Shown: piece after piece, positions 1 through 5,563 of the stretch
How the letters are laid out: every line of letters begins with the position of its first letter
Position numbering within the stretch: position 1 is the stretch's first letter
Source: Terriglobia bacterium
GTDB lineage: Bacteria > Acidobacteriota > Terriglobia > UBA7540
NCBI GenBank assembly: GCA_030049455.1
Contig: JASIKV010000039.1
Span: 1-6,000 of the forward strand
Reading direction: 5' to 3'
Length of the DNA: 6,000 bases
Made by a program: the position numbers and the translations under genes
Notes under the pieces: generated by a model
Told to the model about the DNA's origin: nothing
Seen by the model: the letters and a program-made list of their open reading frames with translations, nothing else
The model's database searches: none

Positions 1-167
1 TAAGTTTCCAGCGCGGCCAGCGCCGGTGACCACATCACTCCATAAACCAGCAGCCCGGCTCCGGAACCCAAGTGGCCTGAGCCGATGATCAGCACCCAGA
101 ACACGGAACTGAACGCCAGGGTCAAGCCCAGGTAAAGAAAGGTCGCATTTTTGGAGGTATCGCGCAT
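1..167 (-). CDS. N-terminal fragment of a CPBP-like intramembrane protease/membrane protein
   Basis: This is the first 55 codons of a gene that runs off the left edge of the window. It starts with ATG at 167-165 on the minus strand, and the frame stays open to position 1. The product begins MRDTSKNATFLYLGLTLAF and continues with hydrophobic sequence containing VFWVLIIGSG and YGVMWSPALAALET. This is one transmembrane helix at about residues 9-29, then the start of a second around residues 40-53. A short first helix followed by a 'MW-x-PALAALxT' segment is typical of the N-terminus of CPBP-family (Abi, CAAX-protease-like) membrane metalloproteases. The catalytic EExxxR and HxxxN motifs lie outside the window, so the family call is an inference from this N-terminal pattern. 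A GGAG motif sits 5 nt upstream of the ATG and supports this start. Another polytopic membrane protein remains possible. Confidence 0.6.
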   Translation of the reverse strand, partial: MRDTSKNATFLYLGLTLAFSSVFWVLIIGSGHLGSGAGLLVYGVMWSPALAALET

Positions 168-172
168 GTGAA

Positions 173-199
173 CTCCGATCGGTGGCAACAAACATTATC
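173..199 (-). promoter_or_regulatory. RBS and possible -10 box of the leftmost minus-strand gene
   Basis: Read on the minus strand, GATAAT lies at 199-194 (five of six matches to TATAAT) and GGAG at 176-173, 5 nt before the ATG at 167. The implied leader is about 20 nt. No convincing -35 box is found at 16-18 bp spacing, so the RBS is fairly safe and the promoter is only a candidate. Confidence 0.35.
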
Positions 200-349
200 A
201 TGAAACGGCCTGATACAACGCCTGCCGGACCCTTCCATCTTTTGCTCGAAACCCGAGCTCGAAGCTTGAGCGCCGGCCCCAGTAAGCCGCGCAATCTGGA
301 TGGCGCCTGACAACAGCCCGTTCATGTGGAAATGGTTGTTTACGTCTCA

Positions 350-484
350 GTAGTGGTTCAGTTTGAATTTTGTAGCGCGTCCCGCCTCGTCGGGACCACC
401 CGCGACGGTTTCGCGGCTGAGGACAGCCGCGCTACAACTCCGGACCGTGCGAAGCCGCCTCCAAGATTCAAACTGACCCACTAC
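350..484. repeat. MITE-like element 1 with 18-bp terminal inverted repeats
   Basis: The left end (350-367, GTAGTGGTTCAGTTTGAA) is the reverse complement of the right end (467-484) with one mismatch in 18. Inside are further complementary pairs: a 9-bp perfect pair TGTAGCGCG (371-379) with CGCGCTACA (428-436), a 6-bp stem 379-384/391-396 and a 6-bp stem 413-418/425-430. The whole 135-bp unit can fold as a nested cruciform-like structure and has no coding capacity. It looks like a non-autonomous miniature element or a REP-type palindromic repeat. A second unit with related ends follows 12 bp later. No transposase is present in the window. Confidence 0.75.
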
Positions 485-496
485 CACCGGGTTGGA

Positions 497-592
497 TAGT
501 GGTGCAGTTTGAAGTAGAGGCGGCTTTATGCCGCCATTTGGTCCGTCGGCTGACGGATAAACTCGCCGCTACAAGTTCAAACTGCACCGTTA
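497..592. repeat. MITE-like element 2 with related terminal inverted repeats
   Basis: The left end (497-513, TAGTGGTGCAGTTTGAA) matches the reverse complement of the right end (576-592) at 15 of 17 positions. The ends share the core CAGTTTGAA with element 1, so the two units belong to one family, but the interiors differ: this one is 96 bp and contains the short pair GGCGGC/GCCGCC (519-524/530-535). The 14-bp stretch after each right end is also repeated (482-495 and 591-604, 13 of 14 matches), so similarity continues beyond the TIRs. Either the units duplicated together with flanking sequence or the trailing sequence belongs to the element. Confidence 0.7.
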
Positions 593-604
593 CCGCCGGG
601 TTGG

Positions 605-912
605 GCAATATGGATTTGCATTCCGGTGGAAAATGCGCGCCCTGCAAACCCCTCGCCCTGGTGATGCCCATACCCAAATCGAGAGACTTTCTGTCACTTC
701 GCCCCCGATGGGCGGACCGAAGGGCAAAGATATCTGGTATACGTCTTTTGCCTTACCCTTTTGCAGAATTCCGTATTTGGAATTTCAAATATAGAAGAAA
801 TTTATCGCTCCAATGCCCTATTCGTCGGGATGGTACCCCCTTTGGGCAATGTAAATAAATGTAAAATAAAGATTTAGCAAATTGGATCAGCCGCGCATAT
901 TTGTCCATCGGT
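605..912. other. Non-coding stretch, no gene supported
   Basis: No reading frame here has both a credible start and protein-like composition. Visible structures are an imperfect hairpin at 697-722 (CTTCG outer and CGCCC/GGGCG inner stem) and an A+T-rich patch at 770-880. That patch includes a tandem near-repeat, TGTAAATAAA (850-859) then TGTAAAATAAA (860-870). The A+T-rich patch stands out against the GC-rich surroundings and could be regulatory or remnant mobile DNA; nothing in the sequence decides between these. Confidence 0.5.
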
Positions 913-928
913 TGGAATTCGGCTTGCT
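913..928 (+). promoter_or_regulatory. Sigma-54-like promoter candidate
   Basis: TGGAATTCGGCTTGCT has the TGG at -24 and TTGCT at -12 with the canonical 12-bp GG-to-GC register. The -24 half (consensus TGGCACG) is only partly matched. A start site would fall near 939-940, upstream of a stem-loop and a T-rich terminator-like hairpin rather than a protein gene. No enhancer-binding-protein site was identified. A chance match is quite possible. Confidence 0.25.
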
Positions 929-1011
929 ATAGGCAAGGGCGAGTCGCCGTCGGACAAACCTAGAGGGTAGCCAGCGACGGCTCGGAGTTTAGACCCAAGA
1001 CCCGACGCTTG

Positions 1012-1045
1012 GAGGGGGGAGAGGGCTTCCCCCTCATTTTATTTT
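1012..1045 (+). terminator. Rho-independent terminator candidate
   Basis: GAGGGGG (1012-1018) pairs perfectly with CCCCCTC (1029-1035) around a 10-nt loop, followed directly by ATTTTATTTT (1036-1045). The stem plus T-rich tail is the usual intrinsic terminator layout on the plus strand. No protein gene lies immediately upstream, so it either ends a short RNA or is fortuitous. Confidence 0.4.
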
Positions 1046-1407
1046 GTGCCCACTCGCCGCACTCGCGAATCACTGCACTCCTGCAAGGTGAAGTTGACCT
1101 CCCGATAAACTTTGAGGGCCTGCAAGCACCTGCTGACCTCACCGTCTCCCCATCAGGGTCCCCTCGGAGTTGCAAGAAATTTGGAACAATACATGCATGT
1201 TCTTGGGAGGTATTTAGCATCAAAGCTGGTGGCTTGGGAGGGAGATCCTGGAAATCAACCGGCTTAGGGCCGGATGAGGCGATCCGGCTGCCATTTGCAG
1301 GCGACACGGATGGAGGAGAATAGTGACATCCGGAACAGCGTTGGCGGGCCTAAGCTTTTGGCCAAAGCCAGGTCCATGCCGATTGCGGAAGTTCATAATT
1401 ACGCGCA
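1046..1407. other. Non-coding upstream region of the exporter operon
   Basis: No convincing gene was found. Two long open frames overlap here on opposite strands (roughly 1009-1323 plus and 960-1307 minus), but neither has a Shine-Dalgarno sequence or recognisable protein features. Visible signals are a 10-bp perfect palindrome ACATGCATGT (1191-1200), a 6-bp stem GCCGGA/TCCGGC (1269-1274/1283-1288), and a strong ribosome-binding-like GGAGGAG (1312-1318). The GGAGGAG is followed by two possible very short ORFs, which are discussed as a finding. Confidence 0.4.
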
Positions 1408-1436
1408 TTGACACATTTGAAGGCGTTTGTTAGATT
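1408..1436 (+). promoter_or_regulatory. Sigma-70-type promoter candidate for the exporter operon
   Basis: A perfect -35 box TTGACA (1408-1413) is followed after exactly 17 bp by TAGATT (1431-1436), which matches TATAAT at four of six positions. Transcription would begin around 1443, only about 6 nt before the TTG start at 1449, giving a nearly leaderless message. Box quality and spacing are good; the short leader is the reason for caution. Confidence 0.45.
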
Positions 1437-1448
1437 GGAACACGACGC

Positions 1449-2366
1449 TTGCGAATCAAAGAGATTGAGAGAACAAAGGCATTCTCGGCAACGATCTTTG
1501 CCGCTCTGCTCCTGGCCACGCCAGGGTGCCTGGTGCGGAAGGTGGCGCACATCCATCCCCCGGACCAGAACCCACCGCAGGAAGCAACTCTCGCCCAACT
1601 TGTCGATAAGATAAACGCCTGGAGCGTTGGGATCCGCACCATGACCGCCTCAGTGGATTTGGCCCCGACGGCGGGCTCGGTCTACACCGGCGCTTTGACG
1701 GAATACCACGATGTAAAGGGCTTCGTTCTGCTGCAACGGCCCTCGAACATTCACCTTTTGGGCCAGGCGCCGCTCATTCGAACCACCATTTTCGACATGG
1801 TTTCGGACGGCCAGGAGTTCCGCCTTTCCATTCCCTCCAAGCACAAATTCATCATTGGAAAGAATACCTTCCACCGCAGCGCCACCAAAAACGCGCTTGA
1901 GAATTTGCGGCCCCAGCATATTTCTGAAGCGCTGACCGTCCCTCCCATCGACGAGGAGCATGAAACGCCCTCTTATCGGGTCGAAAACCAAAGCCGCAGG
2001 GAACGCAAACGCTATTACACCGTCTTCATTGAAGAGACCACGCCGGGGCACCACACCACGCTCAGCCGCATCGTGTGGTTCGACCGCTCCGACCTGGAGA
2101 TCACCCGCATTCAATTCTACGAACCCGATGGCTCCTACGCCGAAGACGTGCGCTATTCCTACTACCAGGACTTTCAGGGAGTTCATTACCCCACGCATAT
2201 CGAAATAACCCGCCCTGCTGAGGATTACGAGCTCGCGATTACGGTAGAAACCGCGAAATTCAATGACCCGATCTCGCCGGACAAGTTTGAACTGAAGCAG
2301 CCCGAGGGATCGGAGCTGGTGGATCTAACCACCGCCAAGCCTGAGGAACGCCCCGTTGGTCAATAA
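1449..2366 (+). CDS. LolA/LolB-fold lipoprotein, first gene of the exporter cluster
   Basis: The product is a 305-residue predicted lipoprotein. Residues 1-26 form a signal peptide with a basic N-terminus and the hydrophobic run FAALLLATPG. Cys27 follows in a TPGC context, which is a tolerable but not ideal lipobox. Residue +2 is Leu, not Asp, so by the E. coli sorting rule it would go to the outer membrane; whether that rule holds here is unknown. The mature part (FVLLQRPSNIHLLGQAPL, IFDMVSDGQEFRLSIPSK, the strand around W210, FYEPDGSY near 223-230, PDKFEL near the C-terminus) reads as alternating beta strands. It resembles LolA/LolB and DUF4292-type lipid-binding folds. The start is TTG at 1449: a stop at 1431-1433 limits the frame, and this start gives a proper signal peptide, but only a weak GGA precedes it. 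It overlaps the permease gene by 11 bp. The assignment rests on fold-level resemblance, and the exact substrate is unknown. Confidence 0.75.
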   Translation: MRIKEIERTKAFSATIFAALLLATPGCLVRKVAHIHPPDQNPPQEATLAQLVDKINAWSVGIRTMTASVDLAPTAGSVYTGALTEYHDVKGFVLLQRPSNIHLLGQAPLIRTTIFDMVSDGQEFRLSIPSKHKFIIGKNTFHRSATKNALENLRPQHISEALTVPPIDEEHETPSYRVENQSRRERKRYYTVFIEETTPGHHTTLSRIVWFDRSDLEITRIQFYEPDGSYAEDVRYSYYQDFQGVHYPTHIEITRPAEDYELAITVETAKFNDPISPDKFELKQPEGSELVDLTTAKPEERPVGQ

Positions 2367-3456
2367 GCTGATTTTGTCTAACGTTCTGCATCGGCCCATC
2401 CGCACAGCGGTAAGCGTGCTCGCCGTGGCGATTGAGGTCGCGATGGTGATTCTGGTGGTGGGGCTCTGCCACGGGCTGGTGAGCGACAGCGCCCGCCGGG
2501 TGGAAGGCGTTGGCGCGGATATATTGGTGCGCCCCCCCGGAGCTTCGTTCATGCTCGGCCTGGGTGAAGCGCCCATGCCGGTGGCGATTGGCCAGCGATT
2601 GGCGGAATTGCCCCGCGTCCTGGCGGTCGCCCCTGCCATTATCCACGTTAATTCCCAGGAATCGCTCGACCTGATCTACGGAATTGACCTGCCGAGCTTT
2701 AATGCCGTGTCAGGCGGGTTTGTTTATCACGCCGGAGGACCCTTTCAGGAGCCCTACGACATGCTGGTGGACGATATCTACGCCAATGGCCACCGTGTGA
2801 AGGTAGGAACCACCATTAACGTGCTAAACCATGACTTCCGCGTTTGCGGCATCGTTGAGCACGGCAAGGGGGCGCGGCGGTTCATTCAGCTTGCCACACT
2901 CCAGGACCTGACGGGTTCCCATGATAAAGCCACCACCTTTTTCGTGAAATGTACAGACCCGGCGTACACCGATGAAGTGGCCAATAAAATCAAGGCGTGG
3001 TTGGAGGGTTACAATATCCTGCCGATCAAGGAGTACATGTCGTTGATGACCTCCAACAACATCCCCGGCTTGAATTACTTCATCACGGTGATGATTGCCC
3101 TCGCCGTGGGAATCGGATTTCTGGTCATTTTTCTTTCCATGTACACCACGATCACGGAGCGCACGCGCGAAATTGGCATTCTGAAATCCTTGGGCGCTTC
3201 AAAGACCTACATCATCTCGGTCATCCTGAGGGAGGCCACGTTTCTAACGGCTATAGGCGTCATCGCCGGGTTCATGGGGGCGGTGATTCTGCGCAAGGTC
3301 ATGGGAGGAATTTTCCCCACCCTGCCCGTGGAGATGACCTGGGATTGGAGGCTTTACGCCGCCTGCTTGGCTCTGATGGGCAGCATCCTGGGATCGTTCT
3401 ATCCTGCCCTGCGAGCGGCCCAGCTTGACCCGGTGGATGCCCTCGCCTACGAGTAG
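2356..3456 (+). CDS. FtsX/MacB/LolC-type ABC transporter permease
   Basis: The product is a 366-residue inner-membrane permease of the type VII (MacB/LolCDE/FtsX) superfamily. The order is: one transmembrane helix at about 17-41, a periplasmic domain of about 195 residues (MacB_PCD-like), then three helices near 237-264, 284-316 and 332-356. ERTREIGILKSLGAS from residue 268 is the hallmark cytoplasmic segment after TM2 that contacts the ATPase. The C-terminus YPALRAAQLDPVDALAYE is the classic ending of the family. Such permeases do not import; they use ATP hydrolysis in the cytoplasm to drive movement of lipoproteins, peptides or other substrates in the membrane or periplasm. Only one permease is encoded, so a homodimer, as for LolF or MacB, is expected. 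The start is TTG at 2356, preceded by GAGGA (2343-2347) with 8-nt spacing inside the upstream gene, indicating translational coupling. LolC/E/F and MacB-like subfamilies cannot be separated by eye. Confidence 0.93.
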   Translation: MVNKLILSNVLHRPIRTAVSVLAVAIEVAMVILVVGLCHGLVSDSARRVEGVGADILVRPPGASFMLGLGEAPMPVAIGQRLAELPRVLAVAPAIIHVNSQESLDLIYGIDLPSFNAVSGGFVYHAGGPFQEPYDMLVDDIYANGHRVKVGTTINVLNHDFRVCGIVEHGKGARRFIQLATLQDLTGSHDKATTFFVKCTDPAYTDEVANKIKAWLEGYNILPIKEYMSLMTSNNIPGLNYFITVMIALAVGIGFLVIFLSMYTTITERTREIGILKSLGASKTYIISVILREATFLTAIGVIAGFMGAVILRKVMGGIFPTLPVEMTWDWRLYAACLALMGSILGSFYPALRAAQLDPVDALAYE

Positions 3457-3501
3457 CGGCCTGGAGACTAAACCGGCGAAGAATTCCGGAAAGAGCAGCC
3501 C

Positions 3502-4173
3502 GTGGAACCCATCATCTCCGTCAAATCGCTCACCAAAAACTACCGCCTCGGCAAAGTCGATGTCCCGGCGCTGCGGGGCGTCGACTTGGTCGTGCAGGAA
3601 GGCGAATTTGTGGCCGTGGTCGGCCCATCGGGTTGCGGCAAATCCACGCTGCTGCACATTTTGGGCGGCCTGACCGGCCCCTCCGACGGCCAGGTGTGCA
3701 TTGACGGCAACGATTTTCGGCTGATGACCGACGCCGACCGCACGCGCTTCCGCCGGCACAAGATCGGCTTCGTTTTTCAACGCTTCAACTTGTTGCCCAC
3801 ACTCTCCGCGCGCGACAACATCGCCATCGCCCAGCACATTCAGGGCAACGGATTCAACCCGCACCGCTTCGAAGCTATTACCCGCATGCTGGGAATCGAG
3901 AAGAAGCTGCACCACCGCCCCTTCGCCCTTTCCGGCGGTGAACAACAGCGCGTGGCGATTGCGCGGGCGGTGATCTGCGAGCCCAAAATTTTGCTGGCCG
4001 ACGAACCCACGGGCAATCTGGACACGGAGAATTCCCAGGTGGTGCTCGACATGCTGCGCGAACTGAACCGCACTTTCCGCCAGACCGTCCTGATGATCAC
4101 TCATAACCCGGAAGCCGCAGGCATCGCCAACCGCGTCATCCACATGCGCGACGGCCGAATTATTTCCGATTGA
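3502..4173 (+). CDS. LolD/MacB-type ABC transporter ATP-binding protein
   Basis: The product is a 223-residue stand-alone nucleotide-binding subunit, the usual length for LolD/FtsE/MacB-N domains. All key motifs are intact: Walker A GPSGCGKST at 41-49, Q-loop Gln93 (FVFQRFNLLP), signature LSGGEQQR at 143-150, Walker B ILLADE at 163-168 with catalytic Glu168, D-loop NLD at 172-174 and switch His201. The LLHILGGL stretch after Walker A and the ADEPTGNLD stretch are typical of the LolD/MacB subgroup. It should dimerise and power the permease encoded 45 bp upstream. The start is GTG at 3502, with GGAAAG (3488-3493) eight bases upstream. The gene symbol is left blank because LolD and MacB-like partners cannot be told apart from sequence inspection alone. 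Confidence 0.95.
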   Translation: MEPIISVKSLTKNYRLGKVDVPALRGVDLVVQEGEFVAVVGPSGCGKSTLLHILGGLTGPSDGQVCIDGNDFRLMTDADRTRFRRHKIGFVFQRFNLLPTLSARDNIAIAQHIQGNGFNPHRFEAITRMLGIEKKLHHRPFALSGGEQQRVAIARAVICEPKILLADEPTGNLDTENSQVVLDMLRELNRTFRQTVLMITHNPEAAGIANRVIHMRDGRIISD

Positions 4174-4213
4174 TTCTTGCCCCGTTTCTGGCTATTTTCT
4201 TCAGGTAAGTTTT

Positions 4214-4684
4214 ATGGCCACAAGTTCTGAAATCCACGAACCCGCGATTGCTCCCGCACCTGCTCCTGACCCCGCCCCGCCGCCTATGTCTCCCTTGCGC
4301 AAATTCGGAGCAGCGGTCAAGAAGGTGATAGCGCGCAGCGTTTTCTGGGCCTACGAGCGCGGCAGTTGGCAATATGACCTGATCGTCGCGGCCATCCTGG
4401 CCTTCATTTTTCTTTCCCCGCGGATCTGGTTCAGCGATCGCCCTACTTTGCAGTTGACGGACATCCGTCATATCCAGGGAATCATTGAAGTAGGGCGCGC
4501 CAATCGGGAAGTGCGCTATCTGGTGGACCCGCGATTGGTCGGCTCGCTCGACCAGAAACCCGAGGACGCCATCCCCGTCATCCTCAAGAGGCACATCCAC
4601 CGGCCCTTCACCGTGAAGTCCATCGATGCGGTGAGGGACCGCCAACAAGTTATCCTGAGCTATACTGTGGTGGTGGAGGAATAA
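4214..4684 (+). CDS. Single-pass inner-membrane protein of unknown function
   Basis: I do not recognise a named family. The 156-residue product has three parts: a flexible Pro/Ala-rich N-terminal tail (APAPAPDPAPPP at about 13-24), a basic amphipathic stretch at 28-41, and one membrane helix at about 55-68 within YDLIVAAILAFIFLSP. The rest, about 85 residues, is mixed polar sequence containing HIQGIIEVGR and IPVILKRHIHRP. The positive-inside rule puts the N-terminus in the cytoplasm and the C-terminal domain in the periplasm. WAYERGSWQYD before the helix is distinctive and looks conserved-family-like rather than random. It lies 40 bp after the ATPase gene and 58 bp before the LolA-like gene, so it probably belongs to the same operon. 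A role as anchor or accessory subunit of the exporter is an inference. The start is ATG at 4214 with AGGT (4203-4206) upstream. Confidence 0.8.
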   Translation: MATSSEIHEPAIAPAPAPDPAPPPMSPLRKFGAAVKKVIARSVFWAYERGSWQYDLIVAAILAFIFLSPRIWFSDRPTLQLTDIRHIQGIIEVGRANREVRYLVDPRLVGSLDQKPEDAIPVILKRHIHRPFTVKSIDAVRDRQQVILSYTVVVEE

Positions 4685-4728
4685 CCCCGCCGCTGGCGCG
4701 ACATTGTCCTATGCTCGAATCGTCGCCC

Positions 4729-4735
4729 AGAGGTG
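4729..4735 (+). promoter_or_regulatory. Shine-Dalgarno AGAGGTG that fixes the LolA-like start
   Basis: AGAGGTG ends 7 nt before ATG 4743 and lies inside the longer frame that could begin at TTG 4704. Only the ATG start yields an uninterrupted signal peptide with basic N-terminus, hydrophobic core and AxA site, so this site decides the start. Confidence 0.65.
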
Positions 4736-4742
4736 CGATTTC

Positions 4743-5453
4743 ATGCGAAAAGTCTTCCAAGGCGGAGTGCGTGTGCTGCTGGCCGCGGCCATTTTGCTCT
4801 CCTTCGCCCCACCCGCGCGAGCGCGCAAAGGAAAACATCCCGCCGACTTGACGCAAATTCTCGATCAGATGAATGAGGTGTCAAAGCGCCTGAAGACCGT
4901 ATCCGCCGTCCTGGAATACACCAAGGTGACGGTGCTGGTGAACGACAAGTCCACGGATTCAGGCCTGCTCTTTTTCCGCAAGGGAAAAAATCCCGAAATC
5001 TGCCTGGATATTCAAAAGCCCGAAGCCAAGACCTATTTGATTCACAAGAACAAGCTTGAATCTTACGCTCCCAAGATCAATCAAGTTCAGGAATACGACT
5101 TGAGCCAGAAAGGCGACCTGGTGCAGGAAATCCTGCTTTTGAGCTTCGGAACCGATCCCTCCGACCTTAAGAAAGCCTACGATGTGAAATATCTTCGTGA
5201 AGAGGACCTGGAAGGCGACACCAATGTGCTTCTGGAGCTTGTTCCCCGCAAGTCAAGCATTGCCTCGCAATTTTCCAAGATTCAAATGTGGATCAGTGAA
5301 GAATCCTGGCTGCCCACGCAGGAGAAACTCTTCCAGCCGGGCGGCGATTACACCATTGCGCGTTATACGAGCGTCAAGGTTAACCGGCCTCTTGCCGATT
5401 CCGTTTTCCAGCTGAACGCCCCCCGCAATGCCACACGCGTCCATTTGCAGTAG
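4743..5453 (+). CDS. Secreted LolA-like outer-membrane lipoprotein carrier protein
   Basis: The product is 236 residues from ATG 4743. Residues 1-27 form a Sec signal peptide (MRKVFQGGVRVLLAAAILLS, then APPARA) with likely cleavage after ARA at 25-27, leaving a soluble periplasmic protein of about 209 residues, close to LolA size. LolA-family traits follow in order: an N-terminal helix LTQILDQMNEVSKRLKTVSA, strands with GLLFFRKGKNPEICLDIQKP, a middle stretch asking for lipid-like shielding (KTYLIHKNKLESYAP), and the C-terminal MWISEESWLPTQEKLFQPGG with SVFQLNAP. LolA carries lipoproteins across the periplasm after an ABC complex releases them. Acidobacterial LolA-like proteins are divergent, and related folds bind other lipids, so the exact cargo is not established. 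It is the last gene of the cluster. The upstream TTG at 4704 would add 13 residues and bury the signal peptide, so it was rejected. Confidence 0.82.
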   Translation: MRKVFQGGVRVLLAAAILLSFAPPARARKGKHPADLTQILDQMNEVSKRLKTVSAVLEYTKVTVLVNDKSTDSGLLFFRKGKNPEICLDIQKPEAKTYLIHKNKLESYAPKINQVQEYDLSQKGDLVQEILLLSFGTDPSDLKKAYDVKYLREEDLEGDTNVLLELVPRKSSIASQFSKIQMWISEESWLPTQEKLFQPGGDYTIARYTSVKVNRPLADSVFQLNAPRNATRVHLQ

Positions 5454-5472
5454 TGCAGGCATGCTCCGCGCC

Positions 5473-5514
5473 GTGGCATGGGCTCCCAGTCCACCGGCAG
5501 GATGCCCGTGCTAC
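5473..5514. repeat. Intergenic hairpin repeat downstream of the LolA-like gene
   Basis: GTGGCATGGGC (5473-5483) can pair with GCCCGTGCTAC (5504-5514) to give an 11-bp RNA stem with two G-U pairs and a 20-nt loop containing CCACCGGCAGGATG. It starts 20 bp after the stop codon of the LolA-like gene. The 'caggatgcccgtgctac' type of sequence looks like a dispersed intergenic repeat. It may protect or end the operon transcript, but no T-run follows. Confidence 0.5.
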
Positions 5515-5563
5515 AGCTCTAGTGCTTGCTTGCAGAAATAAGCGTTATTATTCGTGTGGCAGA

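Noticed and set aside
122..325. Minus-strand 67-codon open frame
   Set aside because: It overlaps the better-supported N-terminus at 1-167 in another frame. It has low-complexity Ser/Gly composition, no ribosome-binding site and no recognisable motif.
601..850. Direct repeat TTGGGCAAT (601-609 and 842-850) as a target-site duplication around an insertion
   Set aside because: The sequence between has no inverted ends or transposase. A few 9-bp repeats are expected by chance in a spacer of this length.
499..858. Plus-strand 119-codon open frame
   Set aside because: It begins inside the inverted-repeat end of element 2 and passes through hairpins and the A+T-rich patch. No Shine-Dalgarno or domain-like pattern was seen.
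1191..1200. Palindrome ACATGCATGT as an operator
   Set aside because: It is 10 bp and perfect but single, over 200 bp from the nearest gene start and not aligned to the promoter candidate. There is no supporting second site.
960..1323. Overlapping frames of 115 codons (minus, 960-1307) and 104 codons (plus, 1009-1323)
   Set aside because: They start with GTG and TTG respectively with no Shine-Dalgarno. Their Ser/Pro/Arg-rich translations lack domain features, and each is antisense to the other. A degraded or repeat-derived origin is more likely.
1650..2198. Minus-strand 182-codon open frame antisense to the lipoprotein gene
   Set aside because: It is a shadow of the lipoprotein frame, with no start signal and no known domain.
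3244..4143. Minus-strand 299-codon open frame antisense to the ATPase and permease
   Set aside because: The opposite strand encodes an intact ABC ATPase with all motifs and a permease C-terminus. The antisense translation is rich in His, Gln and Ala, typical of a shadow in GC-rich coding DNA.
4704..4742. Upstream TTG start for the LolA-like gene
   Set aside because: It would place 13 extra residues before the signal peptide. The AGAGGTG at 4729-4735 sits at the right distance from ATG 4743.
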